From contig JASHQY010000050.1 in NCBI GenBank assembly GCA_030038885.1, forward strand, positions 1-18,223: 18,223 nt of DNA. The letters run 5' to 3'. Source of the DNA: Thermoplasmata archaeon. GTDB taxonomy: Archaea; Thermoplasmatota; Thermoplasmata; Lutacidiplasmatales; UBA184. Of this stretch, positions 1 to 8,173 are shown piece after piece (position 1 is the stretch's first letter; each line of letters opens with the position of its first letter). The position numbers and the translations under genes are program-made. The notes under the pieces are model-generated. The model searched no databases. It was not told the origin of the DNA and saw only the letters and a program-made list of their open reading frames with translations.

Positions 1-390
1 GGCTCCGCTTCGCGACCACAGCCCGGAGAAGCGCGGCATCGCTCCCGCCCTCCCTCGACGAGCGGGTCACCCCTCTCTTCCGTCCGTGGGGATCGGCGGT
101 CCGACGATCGCGGACCGCGCCGGCCGCGCCCCGGCGGGGGCGGTGACCCCGCGGGCGACCTCGATTCGAGTCGGGGATGGGATCCGGCGGATGCCTAGCC
201 GCCGCCGCGCGAGAGGAATGGATTGTACGACCAGCGCTCGATCCTTCGACTCGGACTCGGGAGCGGAGAGATTCTCGTGGTCCCAGCCCACGGTTACCGA
301 GGGACCTCGGCGGCCCAACCGCCGCGAAGAGCGCTCCGCCCAGGGTGCCCGGTCCCTGAGAACCCGCACCGTTCCCCACGAACTAAGTTG
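1..390. other. Region without a supportable gene
   Basis: No gene is called here. One plus-strand frame stays open from base 2 to a TAA at 392-394 (about 130 codons), but its product is arginine- and serine-rich and matches nothing I know. Its third codon positions are less GC-rich than those of the real genes nearby, so it is probably chance, although the 3' end of an upstream gene cannot be excluded. Two small inverted repeats are visible: GCGGTCC (96-102) with GGACCGC (112-118), and CGGCGG (185-190) with CCGCCG (199-204). I looked for SRP RNA and RNase P RNA core motifs and did not find them. Confidence 0.4.
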
Positions 391-398
391 TTAAATAT
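391..398 (+). promoter_or_regulatory. TATA box of the smc-scpA-scpB operon
   Basis: TTAAATAT is the only AT-rich octamer in an otherwise GC-rich stretch. Its centre is about 36 nt upstream of the GTG at 431. With the usual archaeal TATA-to-start-site distance of about 26 nt, transcription would begin near 421 and leave a leader of about 10 nt. No Shine-Dalgarno sequence is visible in that leader. Confidence 0.55.
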
Positions 399-430
399 GG
401 CTGACATGGCTCGGGAAGCGCTGCTGACGA

Positions 431-3400
431 GTGTCTGACAAACAGACCGCGTTGGCCGCGGACGGCGCACAGGGGAATCCGAACAGGGTGGGTCGCTCGA
501 TGTATCTCAAACGGCTCAAGGTGCGGAACTTCAAGTCGTTCGCCGGCGCGTCCGAAATTCCGTTCCAGCCCGGGTTCACCGGGGTCGCGGGGCCGAACGG
601 GATGGGCAAGTCGAACATCTCGGATGCGATCCTGTTCGTGCTCGGTCCGACCAGCTCGAAGGCCCTGCGGGCCGAGCGGCTCACGCACTTGTTCTTCAAC
701 GGAGGGTCCTCGAAGAAGGCCGCGACGGAGTGCGAGGTCTCGCTGGTCTTCGACAACGCGGACCGGCTCCTTCCGTGCGACACCGACGAGGTCGAGATCA
801 CGCGGTACGTGAAGCTCGCCCCGAGCGACCCGGACGGCTACTACTCGTACTTCTACGTGAACGGGAAGCGGACGACCCAAACCGAGATCGACGCGGTCCT
901 GTCGCACGGCCGGCTCTCCGGGGACGGCTACAACCTCGTCCAGCAGGGCGACGTCAACAAGGTCGTCACGATGGGCCCCGTGCCCCGGCGCGGTCTCGTG
1001 GAGCGCCTCGCCGGCATCAGCCAGTACGACGACGAGCTCCAGCGGGCGGAGACCAAGCGGGTCGACCTCGACCAGAACCTCGAACGGATCCAATCGCTGC
1101 TCGGCGAGATCAAGGGGCGGTTGTCCGCGCTGGAGGGGCAGCGGCTCCAGGCGATCCAGTACAAGCAGCTGCAGGACGAGCAGCACCGCACGCAGGCCCG
1201 GCTCGCGCGCGCCGGCCACCGCATGGCCGAGCAGGAGCTCGCGACCTGCCGGAAGCAGGTCGAGTCGGTCCGGGAAGAGATCGCGAAGCTCGACGCGGCG
1301 CGAACGCAGCTGGCGGCCCGTCAGGACGAGCTGACCCGCTCGATCGACCGGGTCGACCAAGAGATCGCCGAGGCCGGGGGCGCGGCTTCCGTGAAGTTCA
1401 AGGCGGAGCTCGACGAGAAGCGGATGGCGTTCGCCCGGCTCGACCAGAGCCTCACCCACCTCCGCGAGGCGCTCGAGGCCCTGACCGCGCAGGCCGACGA
1501 GCTCGCGCACAGCGTCCAGGCCGACGAGACCCAGCGCGCGTCATTCCAGAAGCAGGAGACGACGCTCGCCGAGCGGCTGAAGGCCCTCGCCGCGCAGGCC
1601 GAGGAGGACACGCGCGGCATCCAGGCGGCGACCGGGAGCCCGGGAAAGTCGGGCGAGAAGATGGCCGCCGCGCGCAAGCGCCAGCTCGAGCTCGAGCGGC
1701 AGAGCGACGCGAAGCAGAAGGCCTGGCAAACGGCCGTTCAGGAGCGCGAGGCCTCGAGCGCGGGCCGGGAGGCCGCCGAGCGCGCGCAGGCCCAGGCGGA
1801 GGACGACCTGCGCGAGCGCGAGGTCGAGGTCAAAGACCTCGAACTGAGGATCAAGGAGACCGGGCCGGCGAAGGGCTCGGGCGGTCCCTCCACCGGGGAC
1901 CTCCAGAAGGAGCTCTTCGCGCTCAAGAACCAGGAGAAGGCGCTCTCCGCCGAGGCCGAGCGGCTCGCCCGCGAGGTCGGCGAGATCAACCGCCGCTACC
2001 TCCAGCTCGACGCGCGGCTCAAGGCGCGCACCGAGTCGGGGTCCCGGCCGAACCAGTTGGCCGCGGTCGACTTCCTGCTCTCGCAACGGAACCTGGGCAA
2101 GGTCGCCGGGATCCGCGGAACGGTCGAGGAGCTGGCGGAGTTCGATCCGAAGTACAAGACCGCGCTGCAGGTCGCCGGCGGGAACCGGTTCCAGGCGCTC
2201 GTGGTCGAGACCGACCAGGTCGCCGAGGAGTGCATCCGGCTCCTGCGTAGCGAGAAGCGCGGCCGCGCGACCTTCCTACCGCTCAACAAGATGCTGCCGG
2301 GCCGGCCGCACGGGAAGGCGCTCGTCGTCTCCAAGGCCTCGGGGGCCACCGGGTTCGCGGTCGATCTCGTCCGGTTCGAGGAGGAGCTCCGCTCCGCTTT
2401 CTGGTACGTATTCGGCGAAACGGTCGTCATGGACGACCTCGGCCACGCGCGCGAGCAGATGGGGGGCGTGCGCCTCGTCACGCTCTCGGGCGATCTGATC
2501 GAGGCGACCGGAGCGATCTCGGGCGGCTATCTCGACCCCTCGGCCCAGGGCCGGGGCGCCGACAGCGCGGTCGAGCTGAAGCGGCTGGGCGACGAGCTCC
2601 GGGAGAAGAGCGCCGTCGAGACCGCGGCCCGCGCGAGCCTGGCGAAGGCCGCGGACCGGATCCGCACCGTGAGCGAGGAACTCGCGACGCGCTCGATCCA
2701 GGACCAATCGCACCAATCCTCGCGGCAGATCCTCGAAAAGGACCTCGCCACGGCCCGCACCCGGCTCGGCTCGGCCCGGGAGCGGATCGCGGCCGCCGCG
2801 GCCGAGCAGAAGAAGGCCGAGGCGGCGTTCGCGCGGGCCGAGGAGGTCGCGCAGAAGCTCGCGGACGAGATCGCTTCGCTCAAGGCCGCGCTCTCGAAGG
2901 CCCAGGAGGAGTACGTCGGGCAGCTGCCCGAAGCCCTCGGCGCCAAGCTCCGCGCGCTCCAGGAAGCCGCGCAGAAGACGTCCGAGGAGCGCGTGCGGGT
3001 CAACGGCGAGCTCGAGTCGGCCCGGGCGTCGCTCGCGGCGCTCGTGACGAGCCTGGACACCCGCACGAAGGAGCTCGCCGAGGCGCGCGCGGCGCTCGCG
3101 GCGAAGACGAAGGAGATCGCGCAGACCGAGCGGTCCGTCGCCGCCGCTCGGGAGGCGCTCGACGCGCTCAAGTCGGTCGAGTCGAAGCAGACCGAGACCC
3201 AAAAGGCGCAGGCGGAGACGAAGCGGAAGTTCGAGGAGGAGCGCCTTAAGGTCACGGGGAAGCTCGGCGAGGCCCAAGCGAACCTCGAGACGCGACGCGC
3301 GCTGCTCACCCAGGAGGAGACCCGCCTCGCGGTCGCGGAGACCAAGTTCCACGAGCTCCAGGACGCACTGAAGCAGTTCCCCGAACCGGAGCCGAACGAG

Positions 3401-4129
3401 AAGCCGATGTCCGTCGACGAGCTCAAGCGGACGCTCGCGGCCGTCGAGCAGCAGCTCGCCGGTCTGGGGGATGTCAACCTGCGCGCGGTCGACGACTACG
3501 ACGCGGAGAAGGGCCGGCTCGATGAGTTCGGCACCGAGGTCCAGCGCCTCACGTCCGAGAAGACCGAGATGGTCGGTCTCGTCCACGAGATCGAGAAGAA
3601 GAAGCGCGAGAAGTTGAACGAGGTCGTGGTCGCGGTCAGCGGCCACTTCCAGGACATCTACTCCGAACTCTCCGGGGGCGGGGAGGGCGAGATCGCCCTC
3701 GAGAACCCCGACGACCCGCTCGCCGGCGGGCTCCTGATCCGGGCCCGCCCGGTCGGCAAGACGGTCGCGCGCCTCGAGCAGCTCTCGGGCGGAGAGAAGT
3801 CCGTCGCCAGCCTCGCGTTCATCTTCTCCCTGCAGCGCTACGACCCGAGCCCGCTCTACGTCTTCGACGAGGTCGACATGTCGCTCGACGGGCTGAACGC
3901 CGAGTTCGTCGGGCGGATGCTCCGCCACAACGCCGAACGGGCCCAGTTCATCGTGATCTCGCTCCGCAAGGTGACCCTCAAGTTCGCCGGCCACCTCTAC
4001 GGAGTGACGATGCGGGGAGACGGCTGCTCGCACGTGATCGGCATCCACCTCGACGACATCCACGATGTCGAGAGCCGCGAGGGCGCGCGGGCCCCGGAAG
4101 CGACGCCGCCGGCGCTGGAGGCGAAGTGA
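431..4129 (+). CDS. smc: Chromosome segregation protein SMC
   Basis: This is the SMC ATPase, which dimerises and works with ScpA and ScpB to condense and segregate chromosomes. The 1232-residue length and order of parts fit the family. The N-terminal ATPase half has Walker A GPNGMGKS at residues 54-61. A long Ala/Glu/Lys/Arg-rich coiled coil follows, interrupted by a hinge domain at about 540-700, then the returning coil. The C-terminal half has signature LSGGEKS (1118-1124), Walker B LYVFDEVD (1142-1149) and an SLDGLN D-loop. The serine usual before GKS in SMC Walker A is methionine here, which is unusual. GTG 431 fits the TATA box at 391; ATG 500 (MYLKRLKVRNFKSF) would give the typical SMC N-terminus without 23 extra residues and is a real alternative. 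A Pro/Ala-rich tail of about 15 residues ends the protein. The stop overlaps the scpA start. Confidence 0.97.
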   Translation: MSDKQTALAADGAQGNPNRVGRSMYLKRLKVRNFKSFAGASEIPFQPGFTGVAGPNGMGKSNISDAILFVLGPTSSKALRAERLTHLFFNGGSSKKAATECEVSLVFDNADRLLPCDTDEVEITRYVKLAPSDPDGYYSYFYVNGKRTTQTEIDAVLSHGRLSGDGYNLVQQGDVNKVVTMGPVPRRGLVERLAGISQYDDELQRAETKRVDLDQNLERIQSLLGEIKGRLSALEGQRLQAIQYKQLQDEQHRTQARLARAGHRMAEQELATCRKQVESVREEIAKLDAARTQLAARQDELTRSIDRVDQEIAEAGGAASVKFKAELDEKRMAFARLDQSLTHLREALEALTAQADELAHSVQADETQRASFQKQETTLAERLKALAAQAEEDTRGIQAATGSPGKSGEKMAAARKRQLELERQSDAKQKAWQTAVQEREASSAGREAAERAQAQAEDDLREREVEVKDLELRIKETGPAKGSGGPSTGDLQKELFALKNQEKALSAEAERLAREVGEINRRYLQLDARLKARTESGSRPNQLAAVDFLLSQRNLGKVAGIRGTVEELAEFDPKYKTALQVAGGNRFQALVVETDQVAEECIRLLRSEKRGRATFLPLNKMLPGRPHGKALVVSKASGATGFAVDLVRFEEELRSAFWYVFGETVVMDDLGHAREQMGGVRLVTLSGDLIEATGAISGGYLDPSAQGRGADSAVELKRLGDELREKSAVETAARASLAKAADRIRTVSEELATRSIQDQSHQSSRQILEKDLATARTRLGSARERIAAAAAEQKKAEAAFARAEEVAQKLADEIASLKAALSKAQEEYVGQLPEALGAKLRALQEAAQKTSEERVRVNGELESARASLAALVTSLDTRTKELAEARAALAAKTKEIAQTERSVAAAREALDALKSVESKQTETQKAQAETKRKFEEERLKVTGKLGEAQANLETRRALLTQEETRLAVAETKFHELQDALKQFPEPEPNEKPMSVDELKRTLAAVEQQLAGLGDVNLRAVDDYDAEKGRLDEFGTEVQRLTSEKTEMVGLVHEIEKKKREKLNEVVVAVSGHFQDIYSELSGGGEGEIALENPDDPLAGGLLIRARPVGKTVARLEQLSGGEKSVASLAFIFSLQRYDPSPLYVFDEVDMSLDGLNAEFVGRMLRHNAERAQFIVISLRKVTLKFAGHLYGVTMRGDGCSHVIGIHLDDIHDVESREGARAPEATPPALEAK

Positions 4130-5094
4130 CGACCCCCGAGTCCCAGGTCGCCGTCCCGCTCGCCGGCCCGGTCGGGGTCCCCCGGGACGCCGCGGAGAAG
4201 GTCCTTCGCTACCTCGTCTTCCACCGCTCGCTGCTCGGGGAGGCCGAGGACACCTCGATCCTGCTCGAGCGCTACCTCACGCTCGTCGAGAATCTCAAGG
4301 AAGGGGTCCATCTCGTGATCCCCGACCCCTTCCAGAAGGCGATGGCGGTCCTCTTCGAGCTCGTGATGGACGAGGAGTTCGATCCGTGGGAGATCGACCT
4401 CGTGAAGTTCACCCAGTCCTACCTCGACCGCGTCCGCGCGGACGGCGAAGTGAACTTCGCGATCGCCGGGCGCCTCGTGTACATGGCGTGGAGCATCCTC
4501 TACCTCCAGTCGGAAGAGCTCCTCAAGGCCCGCGAGGCCGCCGCGGCGGGGCCCGCGGCCCCGGGAGCCGAGCTCGACGCGAGCCCGCTCGACGAGGGCT
4601 ACCTTCCGCTGATGGAGACCCCCGAAGCGGTCGACGTGACCTCGACCGTCCTCAACTCGCTCGACGCGCCGCCGCTCCTCGAGATGGTCCGCCACCCCGA
4701 GACCCGACCGGTCTCGCTGCTCGAGCTCGTGCGCGCGTTCGGGGAGGCCGAGGCCGACGCGCGCCGCGCGGTCCGGATCCAGGAGCTCCGCGAGCGGCTG
4801 CGCGAGGAGCAGCGCGCGCCCCCCGAGGTCCTCGTCCACGGCGATCTCCCCGAGAACGACCTCGCCGACACGTGGGCCGCTGCCCTGCGGCATCCGATCG
4901 ACGAGCCGTTCCCGCTCCTCAGCCTCTGGAACCCGCGCACCGGCCGCGACCGACTGGTCGCGATCTTCCTCGCCGCGCTGTTCCTCGCGCGGGAGGAGTC
5001 GATCGCCCTCCGCCAGGACGTCCTGGGCGAGAGCCCGGTGATGATCGTGCGGACCGCCGAGGTCCGCAAGGTCGTGACGGAGGAGGAGGCGTAA
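4126..5094 (+). CDS. scpA: Segregation and condensation protein ScpA (kleisin)
   Basis: ScpA is the kleisin subunit that bridges the two SMC heads and recruits ScpB. The 322-residue product carries the ScpA N-terminal pattern DPWEIDLVKFTQSYL starting at residue 86. Its C-terminal winged-helix segment RDRLVAIFLAALFLAREES is followed by an LRQDVLGESPVMI-like end. The middle, about residues 140-230, is Ala/Glu-rich and probably a flexible linker. The GTG start shares the GTGA tetramer with the smc stop, and GGAGG lies at 4117-4121, so the two are very likely translationally coupled. Family assignment rests on these motifs plus the position between smc and scpB. Confidence 0.93.
   Translation: MTTPESQVAVPLAGPVGVPRDAAEKVLRYLVFHRSLLGEAEDTSILLERYLTLVENLKEGVHLVIPDPFQKAMAVLFELVMDEEFDPWEIDLVKFTQSYLDRVRADGEVNFAIAGRLVYMAWSILYLQSEELLKAREAAAAGPAAPGAELDASPLDEGYLPLMETPEAVDVTSTVLNSLDAPPLLEMVRHPETRPVSLLELVRAFGEAEADARRAVRIQELRERLREEQRAPPEVLVHGDLPENDLADTWAAALRHPIDEPFPLLSLWNPRTGRDRLVAIFLAALFLAREESIALRQDVLGESPVMIVRTAEVRKVVTEEEA
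5079..5089 (+). promoter_or_regulatory. Strong Shine-Dalgarno sequence of scpB
   Basis: GGAGGAGGAGG lies inside the last codons of scpA and ends 8 nt before the ATG at 5098. It fixes the scpB start and contrasts with the leaderless first genes elsewhere in the window. Confidence 0.7.
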
Positions 5095-5097
5095 TCG

Positions 5098-5742
5098 ATG
5101 CCGTCGAAGTTGGACGACCTGGTCTTCCAGGTCGAAGCGATCCTGTTCGCCGCGGGCCGGCCGCTCAGCGTGAAGGAGATCACCGACGCGCTCGGGCTCG
5201 CCGACTACCGACCGGTCCTCAAGGCGGTCCGCACGCTCGAGACGACCTACCGCAACCGCCAGTCCGCGCTCGAGGTGCGGAAGGTCGGGGACCGCTACGC
5301 GCTCCAGCTCGAGGAGCGCTACGTCCCCACGGTCCACTCGGTCACTCCGGTCGAGATGGCGCCGCGGACGCTCAAGACGCTCACGCTCGTCGCGTACCAC
5401 CAGCCGATCCTCCAGAGCGTCCTCGTCCGGATGATCGGGGACGTCGCGTACGAGGAGGTCCAGCACCTGCGCACGGTCGGCCTCGTCCGCACCGAGCCGA
5501 AGGGATCGACGCTCGAGCTCACGACCACGCGGCGGTTCGCGGAGTACTTCGGGATCGCGTCGACGCGCCCCGAGGAGATCCGCAAGTTCCTCGAACAGAA
5601 GCTCGGGGTCGCTCCGTCGCCCCCGCCGCCGGCCGACGGGGCGCCGTCGACCGAGGCCCCCGAAGGTCCGGAACCCGCGCCCGCCGCTGCCGAGCCCGCG
5701 CCCGAGGACGCCGCACCGGCGGAGCCTCCGTCCGCGCTCTGA
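5098..5742 (+). CDS. scpB: Segregation and condensation protein ScpB
   Basis: ScpB is the dimeric winged-helix partner of ScpA in the SMC complex. The 214-residue product starts with the first winged helix (FQVEAILFAAGRPLSVKEI, residues about 10-28). The second winged helix lies around residues 95-145 and contains TLTLVAYHQPILQSVLVRMI and LRTVGLVRTEP, in the layout of known ScpB proteins. From about residue 175 the protein becomes a Pro/Ala/Glu-rich tail that looks disordered. The start lies 3 nt after the scpA stop and behind a strong Shine-Dalgarno sequence. The last codons (ending Ala-Leu-stop) form one arm of an inverted repeat shared with the convergent protease gene. Confidence 0.92.
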   Translation: MPSKLDDLVFQVEAILFAAGRPLSVKEITDALGLADYRPVLKAVRTLETTYRNRQSALEVRKVGDRYALQLEERYVPTVHSVTPVEMAPRTLKTLTLVAYHQPILQSVLVRMIGDVAYEEVQHLRTVGLVRTEPKGSTLELTTTRRFAEYFGIASTRPEEIRKFLEQKLGVAPSPPPPADGAPSTEAPEGPEPAPAAAEPAPEDAAPAEPPSAL

Positions 5743-5755
5743 GCGTCAGAGCGCG
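5733..5755. terminator. Perfect inverted repeat at convergent gene ends
   Basis: CGCGCTCTGA (5733-5742) and TCAGAGCGCG (5746-5755) are exact reverse complements separated by GCG. Each arm carries the stop codon and last codons of one of the two convergent genes (scpB and the S53 protease), so both proteins end in Ala-Leu-stop. In RNA from either strand it would form a 10-bp hairpin. There is no T-tract, so a role as bidirectional terminator or 3'-end stabiliser is inferred. Confidence 0.5.
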
Positions 5756-8082
5756 CCGCAGCGGGGACATCGGACCGGCTCGGCCGGGCGCAGCGCCCCG
5801 CAGTACGGGCACAGGAACGTCGGTCCGTCGTACTTCGCGGTGGGGAAGGTCCCGGCGCCGGGGGCCGGCGGCGGCAGGGCGGCGTACGCCGGCGGCGGGG
5901 GCGGCAACGAGGTCTTGGACGGGCGGGCCATCACGAGGACCAGCGCGACCGCGACCGCGGCCCCCACGCCGAAGATGATGTAGATCTCGGTCCACGGAAC
6001 CGGCGGGCCCGGCGCCACGGTCGGCAGCCCCGGCGTCGGCCCGGTGTACACGTAGTTCCGGATCGCGGGCGTCGCATCGGCGGCGTAGAGCAGGACCGCG
6101 AGCGGAGCGCCCCACCCGGTCGCGGCGTCCCATCCCGGGCCCGCGGAGAAGACATAGTTCGAGCCGTTCGTCACGTCGTAGAACGGATCGGTCGGCCCCG
6201 GGTGCGCCGCGAAGTAGCTCGCGATGCGGTAGAGCTCGGGTGCGACGAAGCCGAACCGGTGGTTCGCGACCGCGATCTCGTCGGCGAGGAGCCCCGCGAA
6301 CGCCGGAGCGGCGATGCTCGTTCCCTCGAGGACCGTGAAGTACGTCGTGTTGAACTGGTCCCGCTCGACGAACGCGACGGTCGCGTTCGCCGGGAACGCG
6401 AGGTCCGGGCCCGCGCGGCCGAGCGAGCCCGCGCGTTGCTCGAGCGTCGCGTTCACGATGTTCGGTTGCGCGGCGGACTCGAACTGCCAGGCCGGCTCGG
6501 GGTAGACCGTGCTGACGCCGCCCTCGGTCCCGGCGTACTGCCCGGGGCCGCCGGACGTGTCCCACCACGCCGAGACGCCGGTGAGGTTCCCGATCGCGTC
6601 GTCGTAGCCGACCGTGAGGTTCGTCCCGTTGAACCAGCCGTTGCCGGAGCCGGTGAAACCGAACGAGATGCCCCCGACCGAGAGCGATCCCGAGGTGTTG
6701 AAGGCCGCGGTCGCCGGCCAGACCGGCCACTGGCCGTCCGAGCGGCCGGTGAGGCTGTTCGGAGCGTTCCCCTGGTCGCCGCTCGCCGCGACGACTGTGA
6801 CTCCGGTCGCCGCCGCCTCCTCGAGCTCCTGGTTCCACAGGAAGTCGTTCAGATCGGAGATCCCGAACGACGCGGAGATCACCCCGAGCCGCAGGTCCGG
6901 GTTCCCCGGCGACGTATAGTTGTGCGTGAGCGCGCTCGCGAGGTCGAGATCGAAGTACGACGCGATGTCGGCGTCCGAGACCGCGCTCGCGAGCAAGCTG
7001 CCGGCAAAGTAGAAGTTGTACAGGGCGGCCCCGGGCGCGAGGCTCCCTGCCATCTCGAGGTCGAGCGAGTTCTCGAACTCATCGAGCGTCGAGTCGTTCG
7101 TCCCGTTGAACGGCCCGGGAACCGGGGGCGTCACTCCGGAGATCGTCACCGGGACACCGGTGACGTTCGAATGGGGCCACGCCGCGGCCGACGTGCCGTT
7201 CGGCAGCGTGGCGTTGAAGTACTCGTCGATGACCGCCGGATCCCAGGGCGGCGTGTTGGTCTGCCCGGTCTCGTTGTAGCCGCTCGCCAGCAGCGTCGCG
7301 ATCGCGACGTCGGTCGGGTACGTCGCGTTGATGGGGTTGACCGCGCTTAGGTTCCCGGGGAAGAGCCCGGTCGCGCCGAACGCCTGGGTGAAATCGGACC
7401 CGACGAACCATTGGGCGCCGGTGGAGTTGTTCACGACGAATTCGTTGGCGCCCGCGAGCGAGCCCACCGGAGCGATCGGACTCGCCGAGAGGTCGAACGA
7501 GAGCCGCAGATCGGCCGAGTTGCTGAGGCCGCTGATCCCCGAGACCCGCCCCGCGAGGCTCGACGGGAGCGCGGGCGTTCCCTGGGCGGTGTAGATCCGA
7601 GCGCCGTCGACGCTCGCGAAATCGACCATCCGCACCCCGAACAGCGCGTCGACCGCGCCCGCGCTCAGCTGAGCCATCACGGACAACCGGTTCGGGGCGA
7701 CGGTGATCGACCGGGCGCCCGCGCCGTCGAGCGTTGAGACGACCTGCGCGACCGCCGCCGCGCTCGGCGCGAACGTCGATTCGAACTCGGGATTGGTGAG
7801 GTAGGCGCGATAGAGCGGAGAGCTCGGGTCCTCGACGCTGGCGAGGAACCGTTCGAGACCCCCGGGGTCCGGATACGCGAGCGTCAGCGAGATCTCGAGC
7901 GGGGCCGCGGCGGGTACGGGGACCACCGCGTCGCCGCTCGGGATCGCGACCGCGTCGGTGATCAGCGCCGGGGCCGGGAGCGCCGGCGAAGGAGCGACGG
8001 CGGCGCTCCCCCCGACGGCGAGGGCCGACCCCACCACGAGCGAAGCGACCACCACCGCGAGGGCCGCGAGCGGGGTCCGCAT
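5746..8082 (-). CDS. Membrane-anchored sedolisin (S53) protease with C-terminal zinc ribbon
   Basis: This is a secreted serine-carboxyl peptidase of the sedolisin/kumamolisin family, usually active at acid pH. The 778-residue precursor has an N-terminal signal segment (about residues 5-28). A pro-kumamolisin activation domain (about 60-195) contains PSSPLYRAYL and ends near LFGV. The catalytic domain carries E337 and D341 (ENSLD), D436 (AASGDQG) and S589 (EGTSIAAPAFAG), matching the family's Glu, Asp, Asp and Ser. A calcium-site-like segment (YDVTNG, then GPGWDAATGWG) lies at 635-658. A single transmembrane helix (about 698-718) is followed by a Pro-rich linker and a zinc ribbon with C758, C761, C772 and C775. 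The topology would be protease outside and ribbon inside. Many N-x-S/T sites in the external part suggest N-glycosylation. Catalytic residues are assigned by motif, not by structure. Confidence 0.93.
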   Translation of the reverse strand: MRTPLAALAVVVASLVVGSALAVGGSAAVAPSPALPAPALITDAVAIPSGDAVVPVPAAAPLEISLTLAYPDPGGLERFLASVEDPSSPLYRAYLTNPEFESTFAPSAAAVAQVVSTLDGAGARSITVAPNRLSVMAQLSAGAVDALFGVRMVDFASVDGARIYTAQGTPALPSSLAGRVSGISGLSNSADLRLSFDLSASPIAPVGSLAGANEFVVNNSTGAQWFVGSDFTQAFGATGLFPGNLSAVNPINATYPTDVAIATLLASGYNETGQTNTPPWDPAVIDEYFNATLPNGTSAAAWPHSNVTGVPVTISGVTPPVPGPFNGTNDSTLDEFENSLDLEMAGSLAPGAALYNFYFAGSLLASAVSDADIASYFDLDLASALTHNYTSPGNPDLRLGVISASFGISDLNDFLWNQELEEAAATGVTVVAASGDQGNAPNSLTGRSDGQWPVWPATAAFNTSGSLSVGGISFGFTGSGNGWFNGTNLTVGYDDAIGNLTGVSAWWDTSGGPGQYAGTEGGVSTVYPEPAWQFESAAQPNIVNATLEQRAGSLGRAGPDLAFPANATVAFVERDQFNTTYFTVLEGTSIAAPAFAGLLADEIAVANHRFGFVAPELYRIASYFAAHPGPTDPFYDVTNGSNYVFSAGPGWDAATGWGAPLAVLLYAADATPAIRNYVYTGPTPGLPTVAPGPPVPWTEIYIIFGVGAAVAVALVLVMARPSKTSLPPPPPAYAALPPPAPGAGTFPTAKYDGPTFLCPYCGALRPAEPVRCPRCGAL

Positions 8083-8104
8083 CGCCTACGGAAGGCCGCG
8101 CACC

Positions 8105-8112
8105 CCTAATGA
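8105..8112 (-). promoter_or_regulatory. TATA-like box of the S53 protease gene
   Basis: Minus-strand TCATTAGG is centred 26-27 nt upstream of the ATG at 8082, the spacing expected for a leaderless archaeal transcript. It is a weak match to TATA, but it is the AT-richest site in this 91-base divergent region. Confidence 0.35.
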
Positions 8113-8144
8113 GGGAAACCCCGCTCCGATCCGAGGACGCAACC

Positions 8145-8150
8145 CTTTAT
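8145..8150 (+). promoter_or_regulatory. TATA box of the HIT-MEMO transcript
   Basis: CTTTAT is centred about 26 nt upstream of the ATG at 8174, so the transcript should start at or next to the start codon (leaderless). It lies 33 nt from the oppositely oriented box of the protease gene. Confidence 0.5.
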
Positions 8151-8173
8151 CCCGCAGCGAGGTCCGGGCGGAA

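Noticed and set aside
1..390. SRP RNA, RNase P RNA or another tRNA in the first 390 bases
   Set aside because: No SRP helix 8 core, no RNase P conserved core and no T-arm/acceptor pairing; a TCGATTCGA-like word near 160 is not backed by stems.
2276..4063. Long minus-strand open frame inside smc
   Set aside because: It gives a Leu/Arg/Glu-rich low-complexity product and is fully contained in a gene with a certain assignment; shadow of the smc codon bias.
4065..5978. Long plus-strand frame across scpA and scpB
   Set aside because: The product is almost entirely Arg/Pro/Gly and overlaps two recognised genes in another frame.
7958..8173. N-terminal extension of the HIT protein
   Set aside because: It would overlap the start of the protease gene and both promoters; the extension is low-complexity and HIT proteins normally begin near the CxFC motif.
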